A stretch of 49,727 nt of DNA from Plantago elongata (taxonomy: Eukaryota > Streptophyta > Magnoliopsida > Lamiales > Plantaginaceae), in assembly GCA_036897095.1 (NCBI GenBank), contig JAYMSP010000486.1, positions 1-49,727 on the forward strand. Reading direction: 5' to 3'. The notes under the pieces were generated by a model. It did no database searches, was not told where the DNA came from, and was given only the letters and a program-made list of their open reading frames with translations. Position 1 is the stretch's first letter, and each line of letters opens with the position of its first letter. Below, piece by piece: positions 34,230 through 46,619 of the stretch. The translations under genes were made by a program, and so were the position numbers.

Positions 34230-35104
34230 AGCCTAAAACTTATGCTCAAGCTAGCAAGCATCAGGAGTGGAGAGATACCATGCAAGCTGAGATAGCATCA
34301 ATTGAAAATAATCATACTTGGAAGCTTACAACTTTACCTGAAGGGAAACACTGCATAGGTTGTAAGTAGGTATTTAGAGTGAAATATAAGAGTGATGGAT
34401 CTATAGAAAGGTACAAGGCAAGGCTTGTGGCAAAAGGATATACACAGGAAGAGGGTATAGACTATTTTAAAACCTTTTCTCCAGTTGTTAAACTAACCAC
34501 TGTGAAATTGCTTTTGAGTCTTGCAGCTGTAAACAATTGGTTTCTTTACCAGTTAGATATAAATAATGCATTTTTGCATGGTGATCTGCATGAAGAGGTA
34601 TACATGACATTGCCTCAAGGATATTCACAAGATCAATCCAATTCTCAGCAGGTTTGCAAGCTCACTAAAAGTCACTATGGTTTGAAGCAAGCTAGCAGGC
34701 AATGGTTCCTCAAGCTACAAGATTGTCTTCTTGCTTATGATTTTGTTCAGTCCAGAGCTGATACATCCCTCTTCACTCTCTCTAAACCTTCCTCTTTTAC
34801 TATTCTGCTTCTTTATGTAGATGATATAATCTTAGCAGGCAATGATTTAACTCAAATTCAGCATATCAAAACTCATTTGCATAATGTTTTTACTATTAAA
34901 GATCTTGGTGAGTTAAAGTATATTTTGGGACTTGAAGTAGCCAGATCAGACAAAGGCATTAATATTTCTCAGCACAAATACACTCTTGACATATTATGTG
35001 ATGCATGTTATATTGATTCTAAACCAGAAAACACACCAATGGATTGCAAATGCAAGCTCTCAAAGACTGAAGGGGCATTATTGAGGATGCAAAGCAATAC
35101 ATAA
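34230..35104 (+). pseudogene. Copia reverse transcriptase, broken
   Basis: [49 protein letters not shown] and the catalytic [14 protein letters not shown] (near 34807-34848) identify it. The upstream part from about 34230 (EWRDTMQAEI) is in frame but is interrupted by a stop at 34367-34369. The frame shifts again near 35090. Confidence 0.9.
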
Positions 35105-35109
35105 CACTG

Positions 35110-35700
35110 GTGGGAAGGCTTCTTTATTTAGGTATCACCAGGCGTGATATTTCATTTGTCGTACAACAACTTAGTCAATTCATGCATCAGCCCAGAAGTC
35201 CACATTTACAGGCAGCTTACAGAGTTTTAAGATATTTAAAAGGCAATCTTGGAGTAGGATTGTTCTATCCATCTACTTCAGAGATTCAGTTAAAGGCCTA
35301 TGCTGATAGTGACTAAGCGAGTTGCCTAGACACAAGACGACGCAATACCACTGGTTTGTTGTATTCCTAGGTGACATCCTTATATCATGGAAAACAAAGA
35401 AGCAAAGTTACACTTAGTCGTTCATCATCTGAAGCTGAGTACCGTGATATAGCAAGTGTTACTTGTGAACTGCAGTGGCTACCTTATTTGCTCACAAACA
35501 TGAAAATTGAACATCCAAAATCTTCTTTGGTTTATACAGACAACAAATCAGCTTACTATCTTGCTCACAACATGTGCAACATCAAAGAACAAAGCATATC
35601 GAGCTCAATTGTCACCTTATTCGAGACAAAATAATTGATGGCTCTATCACATTGTTTCACATATTCAACGAGCATCAGTTAAACGGTGTTTTAACTAAAC
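35110..35700 (+). pseudogene. Copia RNase H, broken
   Basis: Contains GRLLYLGITRRDISFVVQQL, KAYADSD with a stop right after it (35314-35316), then SRSSSEAEYRDIA and VYTDNKSAYYLAHN. A further frame change lies near 35575. The order RT then RNase H before the 3' LTR is standard for copia. Confidence 0.88.
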
Positions 35701-35775
35701 CGTTATATGGACCTCTATTCCGACGATTCATAGGCAAGATGTGCCTTATCAATATCCACGACCATCTTGAGGGGG

Positions 35776-36012
35776 CGTATCAAGAAGCAGCAGAAAATCA
35801 AGACAATATACGAAAGTAATTTGGCGCCGATATTTTAGTTGTACAGTTAACTTGAACAGTTATACTTTACGGTTTAAAACCATTATTAGACTAGTGACGG
35901 AGCTCTATATAAGCTCTTCAATTCAACTCTTTTCAATTCATCTTGTTATCTTCTATTATTATTGTAAATATACAATCTGGTTATACAATTAAGTTATCTT
36001 TAAATTTTTATA
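35776..36012 (+). repeat. Copia 3' LTR
   Basis: Begins CGTATCAAGAAG directly after the polypurine tract and ends TTTTTATA. It aligns with the 5' LTR over its whole length. Confidence 0.9.
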
Positions 36013-37345
36013 GAAATCACTTTGTAGAATTACATACGTTCCATCCAATTATACATCTCGAAGTTATAACGAATTAATAATAATCAGAATGGTCCCAAAA
36101 TAAGGAGGCCGGGACGTGGAGTGTTCCACCAAAGTTTGAAATAATGTATAACATTTACCACCTTACCGGTAATATTTTGATTATTTAAGACATGTATGTA
36201 TAATTTTGGTCCCTCGAAATTTACATTTTGAATCCGCCCAGTCAATACGTACTTCAACTAATTATGCTTCAAATAATTAGTGGCAATAGGAAAATAGAGG
36301 AATTAGGAATATGACCTGCCTTCACGAAATTATATATCTTTATCTTGCTGGACTTTCACATTCTAACAAATTTATTATGAATTTGTACTGGCATATAATC
36401 TCTACCTATAAAGTTTAATGAGCATATAATGACGAAGTGATCAACTGGAGAAGATAAGCATGTACATAAATATTAAACCAAAAAGGACAGATAGAACAGT
36501 ATTCATTGACTTTTATGTTAATTAAAATTAATAAAGATTAAAATATGATTCAATCAGATTACATTAATTGATTAGAGGCAAGGATGTAAGAGCTGAGCAA
36601 CTTAATATATGGTATATGTATGAGAAGATTATAATAAATAATCAACTTGCTAATCGTATTTTTTGGTCACAACATAATTATTATATCGTCTTATGACCAT
36701 TTGAGTTATGGATCAAATGGTCCCTAATTTCACGCTCATCTCGATCGAGCTCAAGCCTAAAATGCATAACATGGGGCTAAGTCCAACATTTCAGTTCAAT
36801 TCGAACAATTCAATCGTAATAAAAAGCATATTACAATTATAATTGCAAGTAATGATGAATATATAGTTCTTATAATTTTTGCAAACCAAAAGTGAGAGGA
36901 CAAACACAAGTAGATTTAAGTTGATCATCTTTGACCTTATCAAGTTTGTGTACATATTTATAAGTCGACTATAATCTCTAATTCGATTTATATTGTATAT
37001 TAATATTATCATTTTATCGTAGTAGTTAATAAACATTCACGATTAAGCTCGTATTAGATTTCAAATAGAATTTTGATTCAACAATTTGATTCCAGTTCAT
37101 GTAAACATATAGCTAATCATCCAAACATTCACCGTTTTTTAGAAAAGGGGCGATCTAACACATCACTTTTAACTTACTTTTTAAGTTTTGAAATAGTAAT
37201 ACTGGATTCTTAGTATTTGATGAGTACAAAAAGGTATTAGTGAATAAAGAGAGACTTATATATACTGGATTCTTGGACTTATCCCAGATAGTTTGGTACT
37301 GATCTTGAATTTCACAACATTTGAAGATGTTTACACACTCAATAC
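36013..37345. other. AT-rich intergenic DNA
   Basis: No gene, RNA or element with recognisable ends was seen. Confidence 0.55.
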
Positions 37346-37356
37346 TATAGTGCATT

Positions 37357-38092
37357 CATTTTAGAGACTCTTAAGGACTTGTCCATTGTTTTTACTCCTA
37401 AAATACGCCATCCTCGCATCATTCTTTGTAAATGGCGTCCCCTGCCTATTGGTTATTTTGCTTTAAATACTGACGGGGCATTTTTTTGCTGAAACAAATA
37501 CTGCAGGTTTTAAATGTCTAATTCGTGATGAGTTTAGAAATCTCCTAGCTGCTAAATTAGAATATTTAGGCAACACAACTATTAATATTGCTGAACTTGT
37601 TGCTGTCCGGGAGGGTTTACTTTTAGCCAAACAATTATGCTATTCTCGTATTATTCTTCAGACTGACTCTCAAGTTGTGTATTTTTCAATTTGCAAGATT
37701 CGATAAATACTCCATGGCCATAGACTCTCCCTAGGGGCCCCTCTGCTGCTGCTTAAGGATATCAATAATCTACCCGAAAGTTTACAAGATCATTGCATTT
37801 TGATTGTATGAATCTAACCGCTCGGCAGATATACTAGTTAAGTTTGGTTGTCAACTCTGTTCTCCTCAACTCGCTCTCAACACTCGTTCGCATGATGTCT
37901 CATAGTAAGCTCATATCCCGTGGTTTACTTGGTACCTCTATCCGTCGTGGCTTGATCCTATGCTTATTAGCGATAAACAAGACTATGTTCCTAGGTTAAG
38001 TTCTGTAATTACTTCGGCTAATTTAGTTAGTCCGTGATGTATCTTGTAAATTCATTTTGATATTGTGATATATATATATCTTTAAAAAAAAG
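37357..38092 (+). mobile_element. 5'-truncated LINE with RNase H domain, poly-A and target duplication
   Basis: Plus-strand translation in shifting frames gives CKWRPLPIGYFALNTDGAFF, then AETNTAGFKCLIRDEFRNLL, INIAELVAVREGLLLAKQL, IILQTDSQVV and RSADILVKFGCQL. This is the RNase H domain at the end of many plant LINE ORF2 proteins; the acidic residues (NTDGA, AEL, TDS) are still visible. A +1 shift lies near 37487 and later stops are present. A 3' flank ends in CTTTAAAAAAAA. TATAGTGCATT occurs exactly on both sides (37346-37356 and 38093-38103), an 11-bp target duplication. So this is one 5'-truncated insertion. Confidence 0.85.
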
Positions 38093-38103
38093 TATAGTGC
38101 ATT

Positions 38104-38603
38104 AAAATAAGGTGTGTGTGCAAGTAATCTCACGCTAACTTCCATGTTACCTAAATGTTGATAAATGATAAACCAAACCCAACATGAAATAGAAAAGTAT
38201 TAAAGCAAACAACCCTTATGGATAAAACCACCATTTAAAACAATCCCCATTCAATAGAGCTCACCTGTCACAAGAGATGATTCCGACGCGTAAGAATGGA
38301 CAAATTTAAATTATTACAACACAAATATCAACAACACATTTGGGGTCCTTTTCACACATATATATTATAATAATTACTATATTATAATAAAACAAAATAA
38401 ATCAACTATATGGACTAGTTCAACATTTTCTTGCACGTCCTTTATAATCTATACAATTACACATCTGTCATGGTTTGGACCCATGTTATAAGAATACTCC
38501 ATAATTCTCTCTTCATTTTCTTGTTCTCACCAATCTTTCACTTTCTCTTTCTATACTGACAAACAAATAGTATTGGAATCATCAACCAGTTAGTTGGCTA
38601 ATC
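38104..38603. other. WRKY gene upstream region
   Basis: AT-rich promoter and leader region. A TTATAATCTATAC word near 38443 could serve as a TATA element; no clear boxes beyond that. Confidence 0.4.
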
Positions 38604-41396
38604 ATGTACAAGACCATGAATGGGAACAAGTTCATCAGTATAAACAAGTTTGTGAACGACCTTGAGGACTCGCCGGAAAACAGCCAAGATTCGCCCCGCT
38701 CCGCCGATAAGAAGATTGCCTCTACTTCCTCCTCCAAGAAAAGGTACATCCATGCAAGTATGCAACCACTTTTCTACTTTGTCATTTTACATGCCATTCA
38801 ATGTGAGGTACATGTGTTTCTGTATTAGTTAGAGAAATTTAGAAACTTATGTTCTGTGTTGCTGGTTATAGTTTATGATTCCAACTCCCAATCTATTTAT
38901 TAGACACGAATATATTAATAATGAAAATAATTATACTGCATCTTTGAATAGTAGATATTGGATTTTAGCCCGATCGATACAATTCAATACATTTCGCTAT
39001 TCGTTAAAGATATTTCAACTTAGAATGATTAACTTTTAGTTTATACTTGATTTTGAAGATAGAGGATAGGAAATCTGATACGATGTACTTCCTCCGTCTC
39101 AGTCATATATTTGTCATTTTTAATCGTTCCACCAAACTTCATACATTATTAAAAAAGGAAGTTACCCCACAATTAACAAATAATAAATAATATCAACTTT
39201 ACAAAAAAATTACACATTTTGCCACTAAAAGTATACTTTTCCCCACCTTTATTTTTTATCACTACTTTAATTTTTACATAAAACTACACGTTAATTCTAA
39301 TGTATGAAGTTTGATGGGACGGAGGAAGAGTTAGGTTTATCGTTGAAATTATATATCATGGTTGTCAATTAATGATGGAATTTAACAGCTCAGTTCGAGA
39401 AAATAACTCGGAAATGTTTGATACTTTTTAAAAGTCATATCTATTATGAGCTAGTTTCACTAGATAGAGCATTAAACTCTGGATTATTTAGATTTTATTA
39501 TTCATTTCATTTGTGCACATTTCTAATGGTGGTAACTTTTAATAAAACTGTAGCGCCCAAATGATGAACAGTATTCGACATAATAGAATCAATAAGTCTA
39601 AGAAGTTAATATGATCGATTTATTGGGGCTCAACATTAATATAGTAGTACTTTTTTAATAATATAATATTGTGCACGCATGATAATATTAAGGGAACAAG
39701 TGGGTTTTTGGTTTTGTTTTCTGTTAAAACTAATAGAAATGTGACATGAAAATGCAATAGGCGTGGAGTAGAGAAGAAGGTGGTGTCGGTGCCAATAAAA
39801 GACATTGAAGGATTTAGAGTGAGAGGTGATCAGATGAGTGCTCCACCCTCTGATTCTTGGGCCTGGCGAAAATACGGCCAGAAGCCCATCAAGGGTTCCC
39901 CTTATCCAAGGTTAGTTACCATCCCATTCCTCTTCTCATTAAACTCGCTTGGGTGAGTGATGTTTGATACTCCAACACTAAATTTCATTTAAGTGCGTAT
40001 TCAACAAAATGAGTTGATAAGTTAGCTGACAAGTGATTTACGATTTGTAGTTGAATGTTTTGTTGGCCCTAACTCTTCTTTATAATTACTCGAGTCAAAT
40101 GTAAAAAAGAATATCATGAATCATGATCAATGATAAAATCCTTTTTTAAGAAAATTAACCGAACATTTTAATTGGTGACTGATTGATGTTACATTTCATA
40201 ATAGATGATAATATAAGAAATGTTAATAGATAAACTAATTAATATGGAACAATATAAAATGAGTGACTTGTTGATATAAGAAGAGAGGTCCATAATTGGT
40301 AGGAGTATGTGTTACTAGTCATTAGATTCAAACATAATTGTTGCGTGCTAATTAACGTAGTAGCAATTTGAAAATGTCACATTCAAGAAACCTGTTGTAT
40401 ATCTTCTTTCAGATGTACAATTCATTTGATTGGCAAGTGGATCTATCGAGTATTAATGTCTTCCCCCAATAAAGGACGCAAGCATTTGTTTAACGGACTA
40501 GTCAAATATAACCAACTATACAAGATAACCCAACTTATATTCAAAAAATTTGGACGGATTGATATATAATTTGAATGGGCATTTAAATGAATTTTGGTAA
40601 AATTGTATTTGAAATGAAATTGAAATGGGGGTATTTGAAGTGTATTTTAGATCAAATCATTATTCATCGAGCTAAACAAATCGATTTTAATCCCATGCCA
40701 AACAGCCCATAATTGAGAAATGTTTTTGAACAGGGAAAAAGATAATAGATTAACTTTGATTTTGATATTAACAAGAGTAGCTAGCTTTGTATATATTTTT
40801 TAAATGGGTAAGATTATGGATACGTTGAGTTAACTTTGAGTAATGTTATATTATACAGAGCTTATTATAGGTGCAGTAGTTCTAAAGGTTGTCCAGCAAG
40901 AAAGCAAGTAGAGAGGAGCAAAGCGGACCCTAATATGTTACTAGTCACATATGCTTGCGAACACAATCACCCTTGGCCGGCTGCTTCTAGAAACAGAACT
41001 ACCACCCCCGTCACAACAAGCGTAACAACTTCCACGTCCGAGGAAGTTGATGACGAAGAAGACGAAGAAGAAGTTGAAGAGAGGGAAGAAAATAAGCCTA
41101 CTGTAAATATCCCAACAATCCAAAATCAAGAAATCGTGCCCGAATACAAATTTCCCAATTTACCCTTGAGTGAATTTGGATGGTTTACGGATTTCGAGTC
41201 TACATTGGAGAGTCCTATTTTTACCGAGGATCGAATCTACACGGAGGATTTGGGTTATATTTTCACGATGAGGGAAGAAGATGAGCCACTTTTTGGGAAT
41301 TTGGGTGAGCTTCCGGAGTGTTCGACAGTGTTCCACCGTCGTATGGTGGGGATAGAGGCGGAGCAACCACGTCATAGCTTGACAACTACAAGTTAA
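38604..41396 (+). CDS. WRKY transcription factor, group IIe (WRKY65/69-like)
   Basis: Three exons (38604-38743, 39761-39910 and 40859-41396) encode 275 aa. A basic stretch, [13 protein letters not shown], is a likely nuclear signal. The DNA-binding domain holds WRKYGQK at 82-88 and a C-X5-C-X23-H-X1-H zinc finger (Cys102, Cys108, His132, His134). [19 protein letters not shown] and the conserved intron after the YPR arginine place it in group II, with the IIe look of WRKY65/69. An acidic stretch ([15 protein letters not shown]) follows, and a C-terminal region rich in acidic and aromatic residues may activate transcription. The residue after YPR is Ala98 where Gly is usual in this subgroup. 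It binds W-box DNA; targets are unknown. Introns are about 1 kb each. Confidence 0.93.
39088..39328. mobile_element. Stowaway-type MITE in WRKY intron 1
   Basis: Ends are CTTCCTCCGTCTC and GGGACGGAGGAAG, Stowaway-like terminal inverted repeats. Internal arms CACCAAACTTCATACATTA and TAATGTATGAAGTTTGATGG are also complementary. TA precedes the left end, but the expected TA after the right end is changed. It is about 240 bp long and has no coding capacity. Confidence 0.8.
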
Positions 41397-42604
41397 CGAC
41401 GAGTTCAGCTTAATTAGTATGCAAATTACCACACGGAGTGCTTTCTTTGAGAGATGAAAGAAAGGTGTATATTTTTTTTTATGGGATTAAATTGTTTTCT
41501 TCAAGGTTTTTTCAATGTAGTGGTTAGGAAATAAACAAATATAATTGATGGGGTTTATGTCCTAATCTTCTTGTAATTAGCGCGATCGTGTTCACATCAT
41601 AATCTCATGTGATATTGTTCTGACGTACTTGACATTAACAATTTACATTTGTATATTCTAGGTATTTGTAATTTTGTATATTCTAGGTGATGATGATAAG
41701 TTTAGGTATTCATGAAGATTTATTACAACCTCACTTACATAGTATAATAAACTGTTATTCTGAAATTAATTGTATGTGCCAGAGATATTTGAATTCAAAA
41801 TAGTATAATAATTTACATAGTATAATTAAGTTTACAATTTAATTTGTGTATATTATGTACTTCTTAGAATTTGAGTAGTTAAATCTAAAAAAAATTAAAA
41901 TATTACCTATACACTACTTTTTTTTATTCCCACTCCTTAGGTCCACCTTGTTAAAACTTTGTTGTATTGAATTGAAAATTCATTCAGTTCCGTTAGATTT
42001 AGTTTAGCTTAGAAAATTATAATTGAAGGTTTTGTTTGAACGGAACTATAATGTAAAATATAATTAAATAAAGTATAACTAAATTAAAAGAATTAAATTA
42101 AATTGAAAGAAGTGGAATAAAACATACGCATCGTAATATTAGTATTTCCCAGTACTATCTAACAAACAGTATACAGTTTATAATAGAGGGCCTCATATCT
42201 CATTTTCAAGAAGCCAATTGGTATTTTTCTAATGTGTAAAGTAATGACCATGTTGAAGTTAAATTATTGCATGATAATTGCAATGCGAAACAAAAGAGTA
42301 GACCGTAACAACTTAACAGTGGACATTTTCATTTTTCAGTCCCCACATGTTACACGTGCATCTCATCCCGCGACTTGCGATTCTTCATAACGTCATTCAT
42401 ACTTAAAGACTCTAATTGTTCATTAACTACTCTTAATCTTCTATTTTATATCTTATCTAGTATACATGGGAGTACTTAAACGAGAATAAATAATAACCAT
42501 CTGTCGACTTTTTGGATCTTAGAAGAAGAGGATCAAGTTAATCTCATTGAGTAAGGGAGTGTAGTGGCTTTTTTTACTCATGAGGTTTATTTTTGTATCG
42601 AAAT
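41397..42604. other. WRKY 3' flank and AT-rich intergenic DNA
   Basis: The WRKY 3' UTR probably covers the first 200-300 bases. 42040-42120 is a low-complexity AATTAAATT tract. No gene is recognised. Confidence 0.5.
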
Positions 42605-42700
42605 GAAAACGAAGTGTAACTCAGTTGGTAAGACGTTTTATTTCAATTAATAGGTTGGAAATTCGAGTTATTTTTTAGCCGTTTTAAAAGGAAATTGATA
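42605..42700 (+). mobile_element. tRNA-derived SINE head (copy 3)
   Basis: ACGAAGTGTAACTCAGTTGGTAAGACG gives the clearest A box of the three copies (TAACTCAGTTGG), followed by a degenerate B box, GGAAATTCGAGTTA. Then comes TTTTTAGCCGTTTTAAAAGG, matching the flank seen beside copy 2. Confidence 0.65.
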
Positions 42701-42723
42701 TCGAAATAAGGCTTTGTCCTATT

Positions 42724-43374
42724 CAGGGACGGACGCAGAAATATATATCAGGGGTAGTGAATTTTTTTACTATAAATTTAATTTTAAAAATTTATTATTA
42801 ATGATTAATAAAAATTACGTTTTCAAAACTCACATAGTAAAAAATAATGTTTAAACTATAATTTTTTAAATTATGTGCTCATAACGGAAGGAATTAGATA
42901 TAATATAGCTTTGTTTAGATTGAATAATTATTTTAAGTATATTAAGTAAATGAATTTATCATTGAATAAAAAAATAAAGAAACAAAGAGAGTTAAATGAA
43001 ATAAAGTTAAGTATTTATAAAATATGATTGTGAAATGTAAACTAAAAGAACATTAAAAAAGAGAGAAATAACAAAAATTATGTTACTTAATCATAAAGAA
43101 ATAATGAAAAATGTCAAGTAAGTGGTAGAAAACAATATATTAAAATGGTTGGAAAATCTAGCACTACTGAGAATCTAACTTGTGATCAATTGACAGGGGA
43201 AGGCTTTATGGACTACAGGTGCACCAGCTGAGCTATACTAATTTCTTTCATAATTCATTCTTGCTAAATATATCACTATTCATTAAATTTTTGGAAGGGG
43301 TATAATAAGCATTTCATGTCCAAAATTGAGGGGCAGCGATTGCGGCCCCTCGAATATACATGGGTCTGTGCCTG
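42724..43374 (+). mobile_element. Non-autonomous hAT element, copy 2
   Basis: Starts CAGGGACGGACGCAG and ends ATGGGTCTGTGCCTG, imperfect terminal inverted repeats (about 11 of 15 matching). It is flanked by a perfect 8-bp target duplication, GTCCTATT (42716-42723 and 43375-43382), the hAT hallmark. It is the inverted counterpart of 9419-10070. On the minus strand it carries TATAGCTCAGCTGGTGCACC (A-box-like), followed after about 45 bases by a weak B-box-like AAGTTAGATTCTC. No transposase is encoded. Confidence 0.88.
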
Positions 43375-43534
43375 GTCCTATTTAACTATAATTTATTAAA
43401 TTGAATTGAACTTAATTAGATTTAACTGAAGTTCGATATAAAATACTTTAACTAAGCAGAGTTAAACTGAACTTAACTAACTTAACTGAATGAGTTTTCA
43501 GTTGAAGAGAATATAACTTAATTAGTAGACCTTG

Positions 43535-45092
43535 TGTAACATCTCAAAAATTCACATTTCGAACTTACACATTTTAAAACAAACAGTACGTTAAAGTGGA
43601 GTTCGCAAATTTTATTACTCAAATTTTATAACTTGTAATGTTGTTCAACTCATTATTTATCAATACCAACCCCGCCCCATTTTATATTACAAGCCCAAAT
43701 CCAAACATAAACCTAGTTCTCTCAGACTCTTAGCCAAAACATTACATTATTTTCGCACATAAAAATTTGCCAGGTGCAACCGACTTCGCACATTATTTTC
43801 AACTCCTGTCCCCCTCATTCGTGTTTTTTCGAGTCAAGTATCCATAAGACTTGCATCAACGATTAATTGGTTTTTATCATCTACGTAACTATATTTGATA
43901 TTTCCAATTCTCTATGAATTATGCCCCGTATGTTTGATGTGTTATATTAGATATTAGATTATCTATGTTTGAAAGGTGAGTTGTGGTTGAGGGCCTTGAG
44001 GCAAGAGTACATGTTTTACTTCGCAGAATTGTATACCTGTAGGTATTGTGATTTATGATGTTGGTCAAGTCGTTTATATATATGTGCCAGGAATCTATTG
44101 CAAATTCATTTCAAGTATCATATTTGAATATTTGATGATCTAGTCTCTGTTTGTGCCGAATGGTTACTGGCATCCATGACCATTATGCAATTTATGTTAT
44201 ATGCTATATATTGAAACTATTGATGGTTTATATCTATTTAATTATAAAGTTCTGTTGGACGTGTGAAATGTAGTTCCTAAGTTTGAGATGATAAATGTTT
44301 ATGTTTATGTTTATGCAAACATTAACCCATACATTCATGAAATAGAGTTTGCTGAACATACATTTACTTTAAGAACATGTTAATGATTTTAAATGTAAGT
44401 ATTGAAGTTTAAAGTTAAGGACTCGTAAGTCACTATCCTAAACATTTGTAGTATTTTAAGAATTAATATCGGATAGAGTGTGATTAGTGCTTCTAAACGT
44501 GTTTTAATAGTTTTAAGAGGCTACCATGGACTTGAGTAGAACCTTGCGATTCCAAGTGAGCTCGCGATCATGTCATAGTTCTAAAGACATTTTAAGAGAA
44601 AGTTTGAAGTTCAAGTTAAATAAATTTTAAGAGAACGAGTTTAGGAGTTTGGAGTCAAGTCTCAAATTGCATTGCATTTATCAAGATAAAAGACTTAAAA
44701 GACAAGAAGATAAAACTTTAAGTCATGACACGTGCAATGAATATTTGCTCAGGCAGTGATCACGACTGACCCCTTTCTAAAATATTAATTTTAGGCATTG
44801 AAGTCAAGCTTGGAGTCGGAGCAGTGATCACTACCGCAAATGTTCTTATCATTTTCAAGTTCATGTATTATAAACTTTGCACTAAAGCTCTTATGATTTT
44901 CAAGTTTCGCTGCATGTTTTCAATTGTTCACGAATTAGAGTTGAGAAGTTTCATGTAAAGTAAAAGGACGCACAAGGCGTTTAGTAACGATTCTAATTTT
45001 TTCAAGTTTAAGTTTATCGAATTTTCAAGATTACGAACTAGGACGACTCATATTTTTCTTAATTTCGTTTTATAAAAATCAGGGGTCTTAGT
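43535..45092 (+). mobile_element. Probable solo LTR of a Ty3/gypsy-type element
   Basis: The start TGTAACATCTCAAAAATTC and the end CAGGGGTCTTA resemble the TGTAACACCCCAAAA and GGGTGTTACA termini of many plant gypsy LTRs, with mutations. The stretch is about 1.55 kb, has no ORF, and has no adjacent primer-binding site or polypurine tract, which suggests a solo LTR. No clear target duplication was seen. AAATTGAATTGAAC-type tracts occur on both sides (43390-43500 and 45175-45310), consistent with insertion into a low-complexity region. Confidence 0.4.
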
Positions 45093-45675
45093 TTCAAATA
45101 AAAACTACAATTAATTTATAAATTAATTTGCTAAGAATACAAGCATTTACGTATATTATCTTTAACTGTAATTTTTTTAATTAAATTGAATTAAATTAAA
45201 TTGAACTGAATTGTGGTATAAAAAATAATTAAGCAGAATTAAACTAAATGAAATTAAAAATTAAATGAAACGGAATTGAATTGAAACAAACTAAACTGAA
45301 TTAATTAAAATTGAAGGAAAATAAAGCCTTACTGAATAAATAATTAATGCTCTTATGTTCGAGAACAAAACAAAATGATGTTATATATTAAAGAAGTTTC
45401 AAGTAAAATGTATGTTCTTTTTTAATAAAGTAGTATTCCCTCCATTCCCTAGGAAACTTGATGACGTTCCGCTAAAAAGTTGCTATATTCAATTTACGGG
45501 AACTTTGACAGCTAAGAAGTTCCCCACATATGGCCATTATTTACAAAATTGTCATTCAGTTAAATCATAACACAATTAGTGGTGCCTAACCCTAAATCAT
45601 CTCCTAGCAATCCAGTGGCGATTAAAATGGCTCCTCGACAATTAGTATTAAATTAAATTGAAACAATATAAGTAG
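45093..45675. other. AT-rich DNA with Stowaway-like end
   Basis: A low-complexity AATTGAATTAAATT tract lies at 45175-45310, and TATTCCCTCCATTCCC near 45432 resembles one end of a Stowaway MITE. No matching right end was found. Confidence 0.4.
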
Positions 45676-46607
45676 TCTAAAATTAGAATATAAAAGTATC
45701 ACTTCACTCATAAAATTATCATTTTATTTGTAAAACTATCATTTATTTTCGTAAATTGTTTAACTCTTCTTCTCTAATTCTCTAGAAGCCATCTACTAAT
45801 AAATGATATACTCATATTAAAGTGACATTTAATTTTTACAATTTATTTAGCGATTCTTCTCTATTTTCTAGCAACATACTACTATGAAACGATATTTCAA
45901 TATTTCTTTACTCACAAATTCATGTCACAAGAAATACCCCTTCACCCATCTCAGTTGTTGTTTCCGCATGAATTGTTATGTGTGTTTGGATCAGACTCCG
46001 GCTCACATGCACCTTATTACGATTATATAACTTTGGGTGTGTTTACGACTTGATTAGATTACTAAATTTCACAATCCTGACTGTAATGAGAATCGTCCAA
46101 TTCACTTTGTTCACTATTTGGCTGGAGTGCAGGTAACCTCAATGCTATGTCTCACTATTTTAGAAGTCAGTTGATATAAGCACATACTATTGGGTCTATT
46201 TTTTCCATCAATCATTTCAAAATGCATCTTCTATATGCTTTAACATTTTTCTTAAATCGATAAGGATATGCAACATGCATTGATTTATTAAAACCATAAA
46301 TATATTTATATTTATTGTCTAGATCTACTATGTTAAATTGTCAATTCCAGGTTAAATTACAGTGTCCGCTACTAATTTACCATTATTTGATGTATTTGAA
46401 ATGTCTTTAACATGTTTAATGTTTTTCAATTGAATATTTTAATCACTATTTCAGAGTTATACACTAGGCAAGTTTCAAGCTCATAATAGTATTAAACAAA
46501 ATTGATGTATAGAGTTTATGTATGGAGTTACATGTATTATAACAATCAATATATGATTTATTTATAAAAAAATTATAGCACCGCGCTAAGCGCGGTGTCA
46601 CTTCTAG
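45676..46607 (+). mobile_element. Non-autonomous Helitron, tandem unit 1
   Basis: The right end has a GC-rich 8-bp hairpin, CACCGCGC-TAA-GCGCGGTG (46579-46597), then CACTT and CTAG (46604-46607) followed by T. That is the Helitron 3' signature: hairpin, CTRR, insertion before T. The 5' end, TCTAAAATTAG, is a guess from the required TC start and from alignment with unit 2. There is no Rep/helicase coding and no target duplication, as expected. Confidence 0.75.
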
Positions 46608-46619
46608 TAATATAATAAT

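Larger units (their letters stand above)
30849..36012 (+). mobile_element. Decayed Ty1/copia LTR retrotransposon with both LTRs
   Basis: LTRs of about 236 bp lie at 30849-31084 and 35776-36012. The first is followed by TGGTATCAG, a tRNA-Met-type primer-binding site, and the second is preceded by TTGAGGGGG, a polypurine tract. The interior reads in the plus strand in copia order: gag, protease, integrase, reverse transcriptase, RNase H. LTR ends begin CG where TG is expected. The two LTRs differ at many sites and no target duplication is visible, so the insertion is old. Multiple frameshifts and stops make it non-autonomous. Confidence 0.95.
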
